From the NCBI GenBank assembly GCA_964522665.1, contig CAZFVY010000023.1, positions 6,735 through 70,734 of the forward strand: DNA of 64,000 nt, given 5' to 3'. Under the pieces are notes generated by a model, which was not told the origin of the DNA, did not search any database, and worked only from the letters and a program-made list of their open reading frames with translations. This DNA is from CAZFVY01 sp964522665. GTDB taxonomy: Bacteria > Verrucomicrobiota > Verrucomicrobiia > Limisphaerales > CAZFVY01. Positions within the stretch are counted from its first letter, which is position 1. Each line of letters starts with the position of its first letter. Shown here in pieces: positions 1 to 8,889 of the stretch. The translations under genes and the position numbers were made by a program.

Positions 1-1199
1 TGGTGACGAACAACGGCGCGGGCGTGGTCGTCTCGGACAACGGTTCGATCGGCAATAAAATCACGGGCAATTCCATCAGCGGCAACCACGGAATCGGCAT
101 CCAACTCAGCGCGGGCGGAAACGCGGAAATCCCACCGCCAACCCTGCTGCGCCTCGCCGGCCTGACGGTCAGCGGGACCAGCGTGGCGGCCGACGGCAGC
201 GAGATCGAGATTTACCGAGACGCCGCCACGGAAGGGCAAACTTTCCTCGGGGGCGGGATCGTCCTCGATGGTCAATTTCAGGTGGAATTGGAGACCGACC
301 CGCGATCATTGGGCTTGATCTTTAATCTGAACGGAACGGTGACCGATCCGGACGGCAACACGTCCGAATTCAGCGCCTTGCCTTCCCAGCCCGGATTTCC
401 GTTGGGCGGCCGACTCGCTTTTACCTCGACCCCGACGGGAGTCCGGCAAATTTTCTATTCGAGCGGGGGCGGCAAGGCGATCAAACTTAGCTCCTATTCC
501 GGCGATGAATTCGGTCCGGCTCTATCGGGGTCGGCGGGCTGCGGGAAGATCGCGTTCGCCTCCTTCCGCGCCGCCGGCGAGAATATTTTCGTCATGGATG
601 CCGTCACGAACGCGCCGGTTCAGCAGGTGACGAGTGGCTTCAGTGACCACGATCCGGCCTGGCTGAAGCCGTGCCAGAGCCTGGTGTTCGTGTCGGAACG
701 AACCGGCCTTTCCCAGCTCTATTCCGTCAATCTCGATGGGAGCGGATTGCGGCGACTGACGACCGATAACGCCGCCGACATTTCTCCCGCCCCCACGCCC
801 GATGGCCTGCGGATTGTTTTCATTTCCAATCGCGCCGGCACGAATGCCTTGTGGATCATGAACGCCGACGGTTCCAATCAAACGCCGCTGGCGAGCCTCC
901 CGGGAGTTCCGTCCCACGTGACCGTGTCTCCCGACGGTACCTCGCTGGCCCTGGCCGTCACCTACGGCGGCGCGAGTGAAATCGGGGTGGCGCGAATTGA
1001 CGGCGGCAACTTCATGCGACTGACCAACGACGGCCATCAGGCGACGCACCCGACGTGGCTGCCCGACGGAGAGCGTCTGATCTTTTCTTCCAATCGTGAC
1101 GGCTCACCGCGACTGTACTCGATTGATCGCTCGGGCGACGACCTGCAGATTTTGCCGCTGAATCCCAATCTCGGCACGGAGCCGAGCGCCGGACCGTAG
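1..1199 (+). CDS. Secreted TolB-like beta-propeller protein, 5' truncated
   Basis: The frame is open at the left edge, so the real start lies outside the window. The first ~45 visible residues (N-G-x-S-I-x-G-N-x-I-x-G-N spacing) resemble the last turns of a right-handed parallel beta-helix, and residues ~45-130 look like a beta-sandwich linker ending in TDPDGNTSEFS. From ~135 onward there are repeated PD40/TolB-type blades: FVSERTGLSQLYSVNLDGSG, FISNRAGTNALWIMNADGSN and IFSSNRDGSPRLYSIDRSGD. Such proteins are usually exported and bind glycans or proteins; no catalytic residues are visible. The gene ends with TAG at 1197-1199, convergent with the next gene. Confidence 0.8.
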   Translation, partial: VTNNGAGVVVSDNGSIGNKITGNSISGNHGIGIQLSAGGNAEIPPPTLLRLAGLTVSGTSVAADGSEIEIYRDAATEGQTFLGGGIVLDGQFQVELETDPRSLGLIFNLNGTVTDPDGNTSEFSALPSQPGFPLGGRLAFTSTPTGVRQIFYSSGGGKAIKLSSYSGDEFGPALSGSAGCGKIAFASFRAAGENIFVMDAVTNAPVQQVTSGFSDHDPAWLKPCQSLVFVSERTGLSQLYSVNLDGSGLRRLTTDNAADISPAPTPDGLRIVFISNRAGTNALWIMNADGSNQTPLASLPGVPSHVTVSPDGTSLALAVTYGGASEIGVARIDGGNFMRLTNDGHQATHPTWLPDGERLIFSSNRDGSPRLYSIDRSGDDLQILPLNPNLGTEPSAGP

Positions 1200-1272
1200 G
1201 CGCGCGGGCAGGCTCATTTTCCCGCAAGTCATCGACCTCAGGGACCCGGTGCGAAGGCGCCGCCGTGCCCGC

Positions 1273-3225
1273 CTACGGAAGCCGCAGACGGTAGAATCGG
1301 GAGGGCAAGGAGGGAAACCGGGGATCTGAAACCTGGAGCGTGTTTGAGGTGAGATTGGTGTCCACGAACGAGGACCAAGCCTTCAAGTCCGAGCTGGTTT
1401 CGAGGATGACGTGAGCGCCCGTCGCGATGCTCGCTTGAATCTGAAATCCACCGGTCGGCGCGAGCAGGGCGTGAACGGATGGCCGTGGCTTGAACACCCC
1501 GGGAATCGCGATCGACGCGAATTCATCCACGCCTGATCCGAGCTTGGTCAGCGCCGCGTTCGCCAGGCTCACCTGGTAAAGGTTGGTCGATCCCACCGAG
1601 ACGGTGGCAAAGAGGGCGCCATTGGTTGAAAAGGCCATGCTCAGGATTTGCGTGCCGCTGATGTTTCCGACGGTGGTGAGGATCGCGCCGGTGGTTGGGT
1701 CCAGTTTATTGAGTGAGAAATAGCCCGCCCATAAGGTTCCGTCCGGCGCGAATTTGATGGACCAGACGAAGACGCCCGCGGTGTAGTTGGTAATCAGCCT
1801 GGCCTGCGCGGTGGCGGGGTCGATGGTGTAAAGCCCGTTGGCGATGACGCCGTAGAGGGTTCCCGAGGGCGAAAACGCGAGCGAGTGGGTGATGGTTCCC
1901 GCCGGAATGCCAGCGCCCGAAATGGGACCGATCAGGGCCGTCGTCCAGTTATTCGTGCTGATGGTGTAGAGGTTGGCATTCGCCCCGTAGAGCGTTCCGC
2001 CCGGGCTGAAATCCATCCCGGGAAAATATAGTCCCGAGCCGCCGAGAACTGTTTCGGTGAACGGGCTGGTGACCAGGTCCACGATTTTGAAAGCGTTGAG
2101 GCCGCCGGACTCCGTGTCGGCGATGATGACGGAAGCGCCCGGAGCGTTGGTGGCGGAATTGACCGTCAACGTCGCGATGGAGCTGGTGACGAAGGCGACC
2201 GAATTGCTGACGATGACGAAATAAGCGCCCGCGTCAGCGAGGGAGACGTTGGTGATCGTGAACGAGCTGTTGGTGGCGGCGCCGATGACGTTGGTGATCG
2301 CCGTGGTGGCGTGGTACCAATAATACGAGAGCGGGCCGGCGCCGGCGGCGGTGACTGAGAAAGCGACGCTAGCGCCCGCCGTCACGGTCTGACTTATCGG
2401 CTGCGAGCTGAGGCTGGGCGCGCCGACCGCCACTCCTGCCGGGACGGCCGCGATCCCTTGCGCGTACTGCGGGAGTCCACCGATGGCGGTGAGCGCGGCG
2501 GTGTTCGTGTTCACCTGGTAAAGCTTCGTGAAAGAAAAACCATCCGTTCCGACCATGTAAAGTTGCCCATCGGCGCCAAACGTCATGTCCTTGGCGTTGA
2601 TGAAACTCGTTCCGTCCATCATCGGCAATGGACCACCAATCAAGGTCAGGCCGCCGGTCGCGGGGTTGACGACGTAGAGATTGAACCCGACGCCGAAAAG
2701 GGTTCCGTTGGGCGCGAACGCCAACGCGTAGATCGGCGTACCCGAGGTAAATGGACCGCCGACTTGCGTGCAAAGGCCGCTGGCCGGGTTGACGGTGTAC
2801 ATTTGGAAATAATCGGTCACGTACATCGTGCCATTCCCGGAAATCGCAAAACCCGGCTTAAAGAAAGTCAGGTTCTGACCGCTAACGAAACGGTAAAGGT
2901 TGGTAACCTCCGTCGGCATGGCGGTCGTGGGATCGACCACGCTCAATCGGCCTTCCTCGTTCACGGCATAAAGGCTCCCGCCCGGGCCGAAGGCGAGATT
3001 AGCGGAGAGAACGCAGTTGGTATAGACCTGCGTCAGGTTGCCGGTGGTGACGGAGTAGGTGATGACGCTGGAGGCGAACGGATTGCTGGTCACTTTCATG
3101 ACGTAGCAATCACCGGACGCGACGCCCTCGGAACTGACGTAAAACTGTTGCCCGGCGCCGCGAGCGAGACCCGGGCAAAAGCCGATGCTCAACGCCGAAA
3201 ACCACACGAGGACCGGTATTTTCAT
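1273..3225 (-). CDS. Secreted protein with two propeller-like regions, an Ig-like domain and a C-terminal surface module
   Basis: 650 residues. Residues 1-24 form a Sec signal peptide (hydrophobic core VLVWFSALSIGF, small residues around GLARGAG). Residues ~25-265 and ~365-575 contain repeats of the type SGNGTMYVTD, APNGTLFGVG and SPSGTLYGVI, consistent with NHL/SMP-30-like propeller blades. Residues ~270-355 are an Ig-like domain (QPISQTVTAGASVAFSV, then DAGAYFVIVSNS). The last ~65 residues, ending SRFYRLRLP, are the C-terminal module common on secreted Verrucomicrobia proteins. It is probably a surface or matrix protein; the ligand is unknown. ATG at 3225 is chosen because the signal peptide begins there. 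Confidence 0.85.
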   Translation of the reverse strand: MKIPVLVWFSALSIGFCPGLARGAGQQFYVSSEGVASGDCYVMKVTSNPFASSVITYSVTTGNLTQVYTNCVLSANLAFGPGGSLYAVNEEGRLSVVDPTTAMPTEVTNLYRFVSGQNLTFFKPGFAISGNGTMYVTDYFQMYTVNPASGLCTQVGGPFTSGTPIYALAFAPNGTLFGVGFNLYVVNPATGGLTLIGGPLPMMDGTSFINAKDMTFGADGQLYMVGTDGFSFTKLYQVNTNTAALTAIGGLPQYAQGIAAVPAGVAVGAPSLSSQPISQTVTAGASVAFSVTAAGAGPLSYYWYHATTAITNVIGAATNSSFTITNVSLADAGAYFVIVSNSVAFVTSSIATLTVNSATNAPGASVIIADTESGGLNAFKIVDLVTSPFTETVLGGSGLYFPGMDFSPGGTLYGANANLYTISTNNWTTALIGPISGAGIPAGTITHSLAFSPSGTLYGVIANGLYTIDPATAQARLITNYTAGVFVWSIKFAPDGTLWAGYFSLNKLDPTTGAILTTVGNISGTQILSMAFSTNGALFATVSVGSTNLYQVSLANAALTKLGSGVDEFASIAIPGVFKPRPSVHALLAPTGGFQIQASIATGAHVILETSSDLKAWSSFVDTNLTSNTLQVSDPRFPSLPSRFYRLRLP

Positions 3226-3266
3226 AATAGGGCGCGGTTCACTGGTCGTCGCGCGGCGTCGGGCAA

Positions 3267-3542
3267 TTACGGCACGCGGGCGCGATAAAAGCGACGGGAA
3301 TTGGCGCCCGCCTGCGAGTCGGTGAAACTAAGAATACCCGTAAACGTATTCGTTTGGAGCGGGAGCCAATTGACGAGATCGGCCGAACTTTCGATGACTA
3401 CGGTGACCGTCGCCTGCCCAGACGGCCCGGTGAGACTCAGGCCAAAATTGGGTCCGCTGAAGCCGAAGCCGGCGCCGGTCATCAGAAACGTGAGCGGCGG
3501 ATAGCCGGCGTAACCTTTGCGAATCGTTGCGAGGCGCTTCAT
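3267..3542 (-). pseudogene. Orphan C-terminal surface module, probable gene remnant
   Basis: About 91 residues from the ATG at 3542 (MKRLATIRKGYAGYPPLTF). Nearly all of it is the same C-terminal beta module found at the end of the downstream 650-residue protein: VVIESSADLVNWLPLQTN, then SRRFYRARVP before the stop. There is no signal peptide and no propeller or LamG domain ahead of it, so it looks like the tail of a secreted protein whose body has been deleted. The frame can be extended to 3605, but the extra residues look random. It lies 41 bp upstream of the 650-residue gene on the same strand. A free-standing small protein cannot be excluded. Confidence 0.5.
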
Positions 3543-3765
3543 GGGTTGATCTTCGGTTGAGTCGGTTTGGTCGCTAGTGGAGAGTATCACGAAGCCGACC
3601 TCCAAGGCAAGATGCGGCCTGCGCCCAATCGTCAGCGCGCGATCGCGCCACGCGGAATGTGCGGCGCCGTGGTCGTTGAGCTTGATCGTCGGCTCGCCGC
3701 GCAGTACAAGCGATCACTGACGAAACTAACGTTGTGTAACAATTCGAGTCTCAAGAGGAAAAATT

Positions 3766-5946
3766 ATGTCAACCGAAGCAAAATGCCCGTTCCATCACAC
3801 TGCCGGTGGCGGTACGTCAAACCGCGACTGGTGGCCGAACCAGTTGAAGGTCGAGCTCCTGCACCAGCATTCCTCGAAGTCCAATCCCATGGCCCGGGAC
3901 TTCGACTACGCGAAAGAATTCAAGAGCCTCAATCTGGCGGCGCTGAAGAAGGATCTCGCGGCGCTGATGACCGACTCGCAGGATTGGTGGCCGGCGGACT
4001 TCGGGCACTACGGAGGGTTGTTCATTCGCATGGCATGGCACAGCGCCGGCACCTACCGCACCGGTGACGGTCGCGGCGGCGGCGGCCGGGGCCAACAGCG
4101 TTTCGCGCCGCTCAACAGTTGGCCGGATAACGTCAGCTTGGACAAGGCGCGCCGCCTGCTTTGGCCGATCAAACAGAAGTACGGACGGAAGATTTCCTGG
4201 GCCGACCTGATGATTCTCGCGGGCAACGTCGCCTTGGAAACGATGGGCTTCAAGACGTTTGGTTTCGGCGGCGGGCGCGAGGACACTTGGGAGCCGGATC
4301 ATGACGTCTATTGGGGCGCCGAGGCCACCTGGCTGGGTGACAAACGCTACTCCGGCGACCGGGACCTCGAGAACCCGCTCGCCGCGGTGCAAATGGGGCT
4401 GATTTACGTCAACCCGGAAGGACCCAACGGCAACCCCGATCCGCTCGCCGCGGCGCGCGACATCCGCGAGACCTTCGCCCGCATGGCGATGAACGACGAG
4501 GAAACGGTGGCGCTGATCGCCGGCGGCCACAGCTTCGGCAAGACCCACGGCGCCGGCCCGGCGTCCCACGTCGGTCCCGAACCAGAAGCCGCTGGTCTCG
4601 AGCAACAGGGCCTCGGCTGGAAGAGCAGCTTCGGCTCTGGCAAAGGCGGCGACGCGATCACCAGCGGTCTGGAAGTCACCTGGACCACCACGCCGACCAA
4701 GTGGAGCAATAATTTCCTCCAAAACCTGTTTGGTTACGAATGGGAACTCACGAAAAGCCCGGCGGGCGCGAATCAGTGGCGCCCGAAGGATGGCGCCGGC
4801 GCCGGTACCGTGCCCGCCGCGCACGACCCGTCGAAACGGATCGCGCCTTCGCTGCTCACCACCGACCTCGCCCTCCGGTTCGATCCCGCTTATGAGAAGA
4901 TTTCCCGGCGCTTCCTGGAGAACCCAGGTCAGTTCGCCGACGCGTTCGCCCGGGCTTGGTTCAAGCTGACCCATCGCGATATGGGACCGCGCGGGCGCTA
5001 TCTCGGACTCGAAGTTCCCGCCGAGGAACTCATCTGGCAGGACCCCATTCCCGCGGTGAACCACAAATTGATCGGTTCGAAGGACATCGCCTCGCTGAAG
5101 GAGAAGATTCTGGCGTCCGGCCTGTCCGTTTCGCAACTCGTCTCCACCGCGTGGGCGTCCGCGTCGACCTTCCGTGGCTCCGACAAGCGCGGCGGCGCGA
5201 ACGGCGCCCGCATTCGTCTGGCGCCGCAGAAAGACTGGGAGGTCAACCAGCCGAAACAGTTGGCCAAAGCGTTGAAGGCGCTCGTGGGCATCCAGAGCGC
5301 GTTTAACCAGTCGGCCAAAGGGGGCAAGCGGGTCTCGCTGGCTGATGTGATCGTATTGGGCGGCTGCTCCGGCATCGAACAAGCGGCGAAAAACGCCGGT
5401 CACAAGGTCTCGGTCCCCTTCACGCCGGGACGCATGGACGCGTCGGCGGAGCAAACCGATGCGGCCTCCTTCGCGCCACTCGATCCGATCGCCGATGGCT
5501 TCCGCAACTACCTCAAGCGCCAATACACCGTGTCGGCCGAAGCGTTGCTGATCGACAAAGCGCAATTGCTGACCCTGACCGCGCCCGAAATGACGGCGCT
5601 CGTGGGCGGCCTGCGCGTCCTGAAAACCAACTTCGGCGGGACAAAACACGGCGTCTTCACCAAGCGGCCGGAAGCGTTGACCAACGACTTCTTCGTGAAC
5701 CTGCTCGACATGGCCACCGAGTGGAAGCCGGTCTCGCCCGACGCGGCTCTGTTTGAGGGCCACGATCGCAAATCGGGGAAACTCAAGTGGACCGGCACGC
5801 GCGTGGACCTCATCTTCGGTTCAAACTCCCAACTCCGGGCGTTTGCGGAAGTCTATGGCTGTCAAGACTCGCAGCAGAAGTTCCTGCACGACTTGGTGGC
5901 GGCTTGGAACAAAGTGATGAATCTGGATCGTTTCGACCTGGCGTGA
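3766..5946 (+). CDS. katG: Catalase-peroxidase KatG
   Basis: 726 residues, the usual length of the two-domain bacterial enzyme that dismutates H2O2 and oxidises peroxidase substrates (and activates isoniazid in mycobacteria). The distal haem side is intact: R88, W91 and H92 in RMAWHSAGTYR. The Trp-Tyr-Met crosslink partners are W91, Y214 (LIYVNPEGP) and M240. The proximal haem ligand is H255 in AGGHSFGKTHG. The C-terminal half is the duplicated haem-free domain. AGAGG-type Shine-Dalgarno sequence (aagaggaaaaatt) precedes the ATG. It is monocistronic and sits between the surface-protein genes and the AT-rich island. No OxyR or Fur site was recognised. Confidence 0.98.
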   Translation: MSTEAKCPFHHTAGGGTSNRDWWPNQLKVELLHQHSSKSNPMARDFDYAKEFKSLNLAALKKDLAALMTDSQDWWPADFGHYGGLFIRMAWHSAGTYRTGDGRGGGGRGQQRFAPLNSWPDNVSLDKARRLLWPIKQKYGRKISWADLMILAGNVALETMGFKTFGFGGGREDTWEPDHDVYWGAEATWLGDKRYSGDRDLENPLAAVQMGLIYVNPEGPNGNPDPLAAARDIRETFARMAMNDEETVALIAGGHSFGKTHGAGPASHVGPEPEAAGLEQQGLGWKSSFGSGKGGDAITSGLEVTWTTTPTKWSNNFLQNLFGYEWELTKSPAGANQWRPKDGAGAGTVPAAHDPSKRIAPSLLTTDLALRFDPAYEKISRRFLENPGQFADAFARAWFKLTHRDMGPRGRYLGLEVPAEELIWQDPIPAVNHKLIGSKDIASLKEKILASGLSVSQLVSTAWASASTFRGSDKRGGANGARIRLAPQKDWEVNQPKQLAKALKALVGIQSAFNQSAKGGKRVSLADVIVLGGCSGIEQAAKNAGHKVSVPFTPGRMDASAEQTDAASFAPLDPIADGFRNYLKRQYTVSAEALLIDKAQLLTLTAPEMTALVGGLRVLKTNFGGTKHGVFTKRPEALTNDFFVNLLDMATEWKPVSPDAALFEGHDRKSGKLKWTGTRVDLIFGSNSQLRAFAEVYGCQDSQQKFLHDLVAAWNKVMNLDRFDLA

Positions 5947-6632
5947 CTGCAGCCTAAAGGTCTCCGAGGGCATCTGACACCCTAGCCACCGCATATTCAA
6001 TCAACTACCGGTTCAGCGGACGGCGTTTCGCTGCCGCTGGACCGGAGCATTGGGCCGCCTCGCGTGTGGCTGCCGAAACATCGTGACGGTAGTGGGCGCT
6101 CTTCTTGGGCGAGGGACGTGGCCGACTGAAATGGCTTCTCCAAGAGGGGTCGCCGTTTCGTTTGACCGGGCTCGCCGCCGCGACCTTCATCTCGCAGCAC
6201 GCGGTTTTGGGCGTATGCGTGACGAAATCTTCGAAAACGGTCCATTTTTAATGCTTTTTGCGTCGGCGCTAAAGCAAGAGTTCGATTCTCTTCACTCGAT
6301 CCAATTTCTGTAACTACCAGTAAAACAACAAAGTTAAGAAACTTACCTGACCCGAAAACTCAAAAGTAAGAATAACAATCCCATTATTTTTAACGTTCCG
6401 GTGCGGAATCCATTGGAAATTCGATGGGTTGCAATCACCGCGACGTTTCGGGTAGGTAAGAACGGACTGCGCAATTCGGCTACCCCCTGAACACTCGGAG
6501 AATCTGAGAAATTACCCCGAAAACCACAACCGAAATCAAGCCTGCGGTATGGATTGGTCGGTCAAGTACTTCAGCCAAACCAGGTTGTCCCCAAAACGAT
6601 GCCAGCTGAGTTTCCGCTGCCGATTTCCGTTT
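5947..6632. other. 686-bp non-coding stretch bordering the AT-rich island
   Basis: No convincing gene on either strand; the short open frames have no domain-like sequence. Composition changes inside it: up to about 6240 it is GC-rich like the katG side, while 6304-6480 is distinctly AT-rich. A tRNA 3'-end-like segment lies at 6273-6303, exactly at the change. No integrase gene is present here. Confidence 0.6.
6273..6303 (+). other. tRNA 3'-end remnant (T arm, acceptor strand and CCA)
   Basis: Positions 6276-6280 and 6288-6292 (aagag and ctctt) pair perfectly as a 5-bp T stem around the canonical T loop ttcgatt with G53 and C61 in place. Seven acceptor-strand bases (cactcga, 6293-6299), one discriminator base (6300) and an encoded CCA (6301-6303) follow at exactly tRNA spacing. 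The matching 5' acceptor strand (tcgagtg) is absent from the 100 bases upstream and no D or anticodon arm can be folded, so this is a fragment rather than a working tRNA. Such fragments are the usual footprint of integration into a tRNA gene. Confidence 0.5.
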
Positions 6633-8519
6633 CTATTCCACCTGCAGTTCGTTTGTGCAAATTCCTGGAGTTGGGAGCGGCCCAGGCCCGAACATGCAAA
6701 GGCGCATCGTGATCCACCAAAGATATACCAGCGGAGGCTGGAAGAAGTCGTGTGGCAAGAGTTTGCCGTGCGCGATGTTATTGCGGAGATGGCAACCCCA
6801 CCGCCGGATCAAGAGGGCTTCAAGTTCGAACGTCTCGTCCACTCCGAAGACGGACTCAATCTGCGACCTCTTATGGTTGAAGAGGTAATTTAAGTCCGCC
6901 GTCCGCTCGGTTTCAGACGATTCGGTCACCGTCGGAATCGCGCCACTGGCGTGAAGGTGGAAACGGATGGCCTCTTCAACCTGCGGGACGAGGAGGTGAC
7001 CAGCGATTAAGAAGTCACCAGCGAACCCGGCAAGAATGCCGCGGAGGAAGAAGTAATCACGGCCCCGAGGAACGAAGGGACTGTGTGTGATGATCGACTC
7101 CAGTGTTCCCGGTTCAATCGTGTGCTCGGCGATTATTTGTTCACGAACAGCCTCGACGATTGCCACCGTTTCTTGAACGTGCAGCGTCGTAAAAAAACGA
7201 AGCATTCGCTGTTCAATGATCTTCCGTTGACCTTTTTCGTTTTCGTTCAGGTATGAGCCAGCTTTGGCGAATGGCCTTCCTTCTTCGTCGTACAGCGTGA
7301 TTTTCAGCAGAACATTCCAAACGCTCGTTTTGAGCTCATTGAGCATGACCTCTTCGATCCTCGTTTTGTTCGGAGGCGGGTGGCACAGCGCGAGTAGGCG
7401 AAGTGCCTCAGGAACGGGAAGACCTTGGGTGGCTTTGGCCGCCGCGAGCGCGGCGGAATCAAGGCATCTCTCAGCTTTTCCAAGCACCGCTTTCAGAAAC
7501 TCGTTGCCGGGCTCCTCCGCGATACTACGCCACCGATTCTGCCTTATGCCTTGCTTCTGGTATTCAGCCCGCAGCCGTTCGAGTTCCGCGACCCGTGTTG
7601 CCGCGTTGCCGATCTCGCCGTATGCAATTATCGCTCGACTCAACTCGTTGGCGGCAACCAGCGGGTCGGGGGTCGGTCGGCGGAGACTCTCTTCAGCGAG
7701 CTTGACGTGCGTTTCCGCTGCCTCGCAAAGAGCATCTCGCGCATCGCTTTCTCGCCCAAGCGATTGTAACCCTTCAGCGGCCAGGGTGAGCAGCCGCCGA
7801 CGGAGATGCCATTTCTTTTCATCGATGAACTTCTTGGAATAATGCAGCGCGTGTTCACACAGTTCACCGGGAACGTCGGCCGCATGGCCCCGATACAATT
7901 CCATCATTTGCACGACTTCAAGGAGAGGAGCTTGGGGTGCAAATTCTCGAAAGAACCCGGTGAATGCGAGCTTGATCGATTCCCGCAACTCCAGGCTCGG
8001 CTTCGTGGCAAGCTGAAGTGCCCGGCTCACGCGAGGAATGCCGGAGTCCCACTTGCCAACCTGAAACAAGTTCTTGGCGGATTCGAGATAGGCCGCCGCG
8101 GTGGCTTCAGTCAGGCGGCCGACTTTCTTCGGCAGCCGAAGTGAGCACACGTCGCCCAGACGCGCCTTGAACTCCGGGTCGGCGGCATCATTTGCCAATT
8201 GTAGTAGAATCTGAATGACGGACTGAGGAAGGTCTTCCGGAAGCGGCGAGCGCGTGCCATCCGCCACCACCATTGAGTGGAACGGAAACTCTCTATCGTG
8301 CGGCTGAAGGCCATAGCCCATAACGTCAGCGAGCGCACGGGCCGCGCACGCCGAGACCGGGAACCTTGCGATTTCAAGCGCCTCCGCTTTTTCGTTCAAC
8401 GGCTTTATATACTCTGAACACAACTTGATTCGAACGGCAGCGACTAACGCGGGCCAGCCAACAGCATCAAATGCGTCCTTGGTCAGGCCGTCGTAAAGCG
8501 CCGGGTCCACGCTGCTCAT
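6633..8519 (-). CDS. DUF4209-type protein with a C-terminal HEPN-like motif
   Basis: 628 residues, soluble, mostly helical by composition. The last ~110 residues resemble the DUF4209 domain, with R579-x4-H584 in CHLRNNIAHGKLL; R-x4-6-H is the signature of HEPN folds, many of which are RNases in toxin-antitoxin or phage-defence systems. The first ~450 residues are a long helical region with alanine/leucine-rich repeats (for example SALQLATKPSLELRESIKLA-like segments) and no motif I recognise. The ATG at 8519 overlaps the stop of the preceding degenerate frame by 4 bases (ATGA). It belongs to the same minus-strand block as the OLD-like ATPase. RNase activity is inferred only from the motif. Confidence 0.75.
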   Translation of the reverse strand: MSSVDPALYDGLTKDAFDAVGWPALVAAVRIKLCSEYIKPLNEKAEALEIARFPVSACAARALADVMGYGLQPHDREFPFHSMVVADGTRSPLPEDLPQSVIQILLQLANDAADPEFKARLGDVCSLRLPKKVGRLTEATAAAYLESAKNLFQVGKWDSGIPRVSRALQLATKPSLELRESIKLAFTGFFREFAPQAPLLEVVQMMELYRGHAADVPGELCEHALHYSKKFIDEKKWHLRRRLLTLAAEGLQSLGRESDARDALCEAAETHVKLAEESLRRPTPDPLVAANELSRAIIAYGEIGNAATRVAELERLRAEYQKQGIRQNRWRSIAEEPGNEFLKAVLGKAERCLDSAALAAAKATQGLPVPEALRLLALCHPPPNKTRIEEVMLNELKTSVWNVLLKITLYDEEGRPFAKAGSYLNENEKGQRKIIEQRMLRFFTTLHVQETVAIVEAVREQIIAEHTIEPGTLESIITHSPFVPRGRDYFFLRGILAGFAGDFLIAGHLLVPQVEEAIRFHLHASGAIPTVTESSETERTADLNYLFNHKRSQIESVFGVDETFELEALLIRRWGCHLRNNIAHGKLLPHDFFQPPLVYLWWITMRLCMFGPGPLPTPGICTNELQVE

Positions 8520-8797
8520 CGCTCAGGGTTGGAGCCGACGGTTTCAGGACAGCCGCTCCAAGCGGCCGCCTGCGCTTGCGTGGATGACGTGAACTTCGTC
8601 GGCGAGCGCCGCGACGAAAGCATTGCGTCGTCGCCTGGGCACCGCGCGGAGCAAAACAGCGCGGTTTTGGCCAAGGTGAGCAGGTCGACGCGGCCTAGAC
8701 CGGCCAGTGCCGGCGGTGCGTCTGTGCGCAAACGCTCACGCAAGCGAGCAAGATAACGCTGGTCACGACGGGAAATGTGTTCAGGTTGCGGGTTCAC
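8516..8797 (-). pseudogene. DprA/SMF-like gene with an internal deletion and frameshift
   Basis: The 93-codon frame starts with a plausible N-terminal region (RRDQRYLARLRERL) and TALFCSARCPGD, which resembles the start of the Rossmann domain of DprA-like proteins (FCSxxCPGD). Directly after CPG the sense moves to another frame, which reads RRRNAFVAALADEVHVIHAS and ends at a TGA near 8549; that matches the family's C-terminal end (RRNxFVAALADEV). The ~80-100 residues that should lie between, including the GGxHSPxE-type loop, are gone. I know these family motifs from memory and could not align them. The in-frame product after the junction (SSRRSPTKFTSS) looks random, so the gene is probably dead. 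Confidence 0.6.
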
Positions 8798-8889
8798 GAC
8801 AAACGCTTAGGCCTGGATTGTCTAGAAAACATCAGGGTGCCACACTTGCGCTGAATGTGGTTCTTGTAATTTTATTCCCCTCTCGCCTT

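Noticed and set aside
3817..5763. 648-codon open frame antisense to katG
   Set aside because: Arginine/glycine-rich translation with no domain, fully overlapping a clear katG; it is a by-product of high GC.
6228..6303. Complete tRNA gene ending at 6303
   Set aside because: Only the T arm and 3' acceptor strand can be formed; no 5' acceptor partner or anticodon arm exists upstream.
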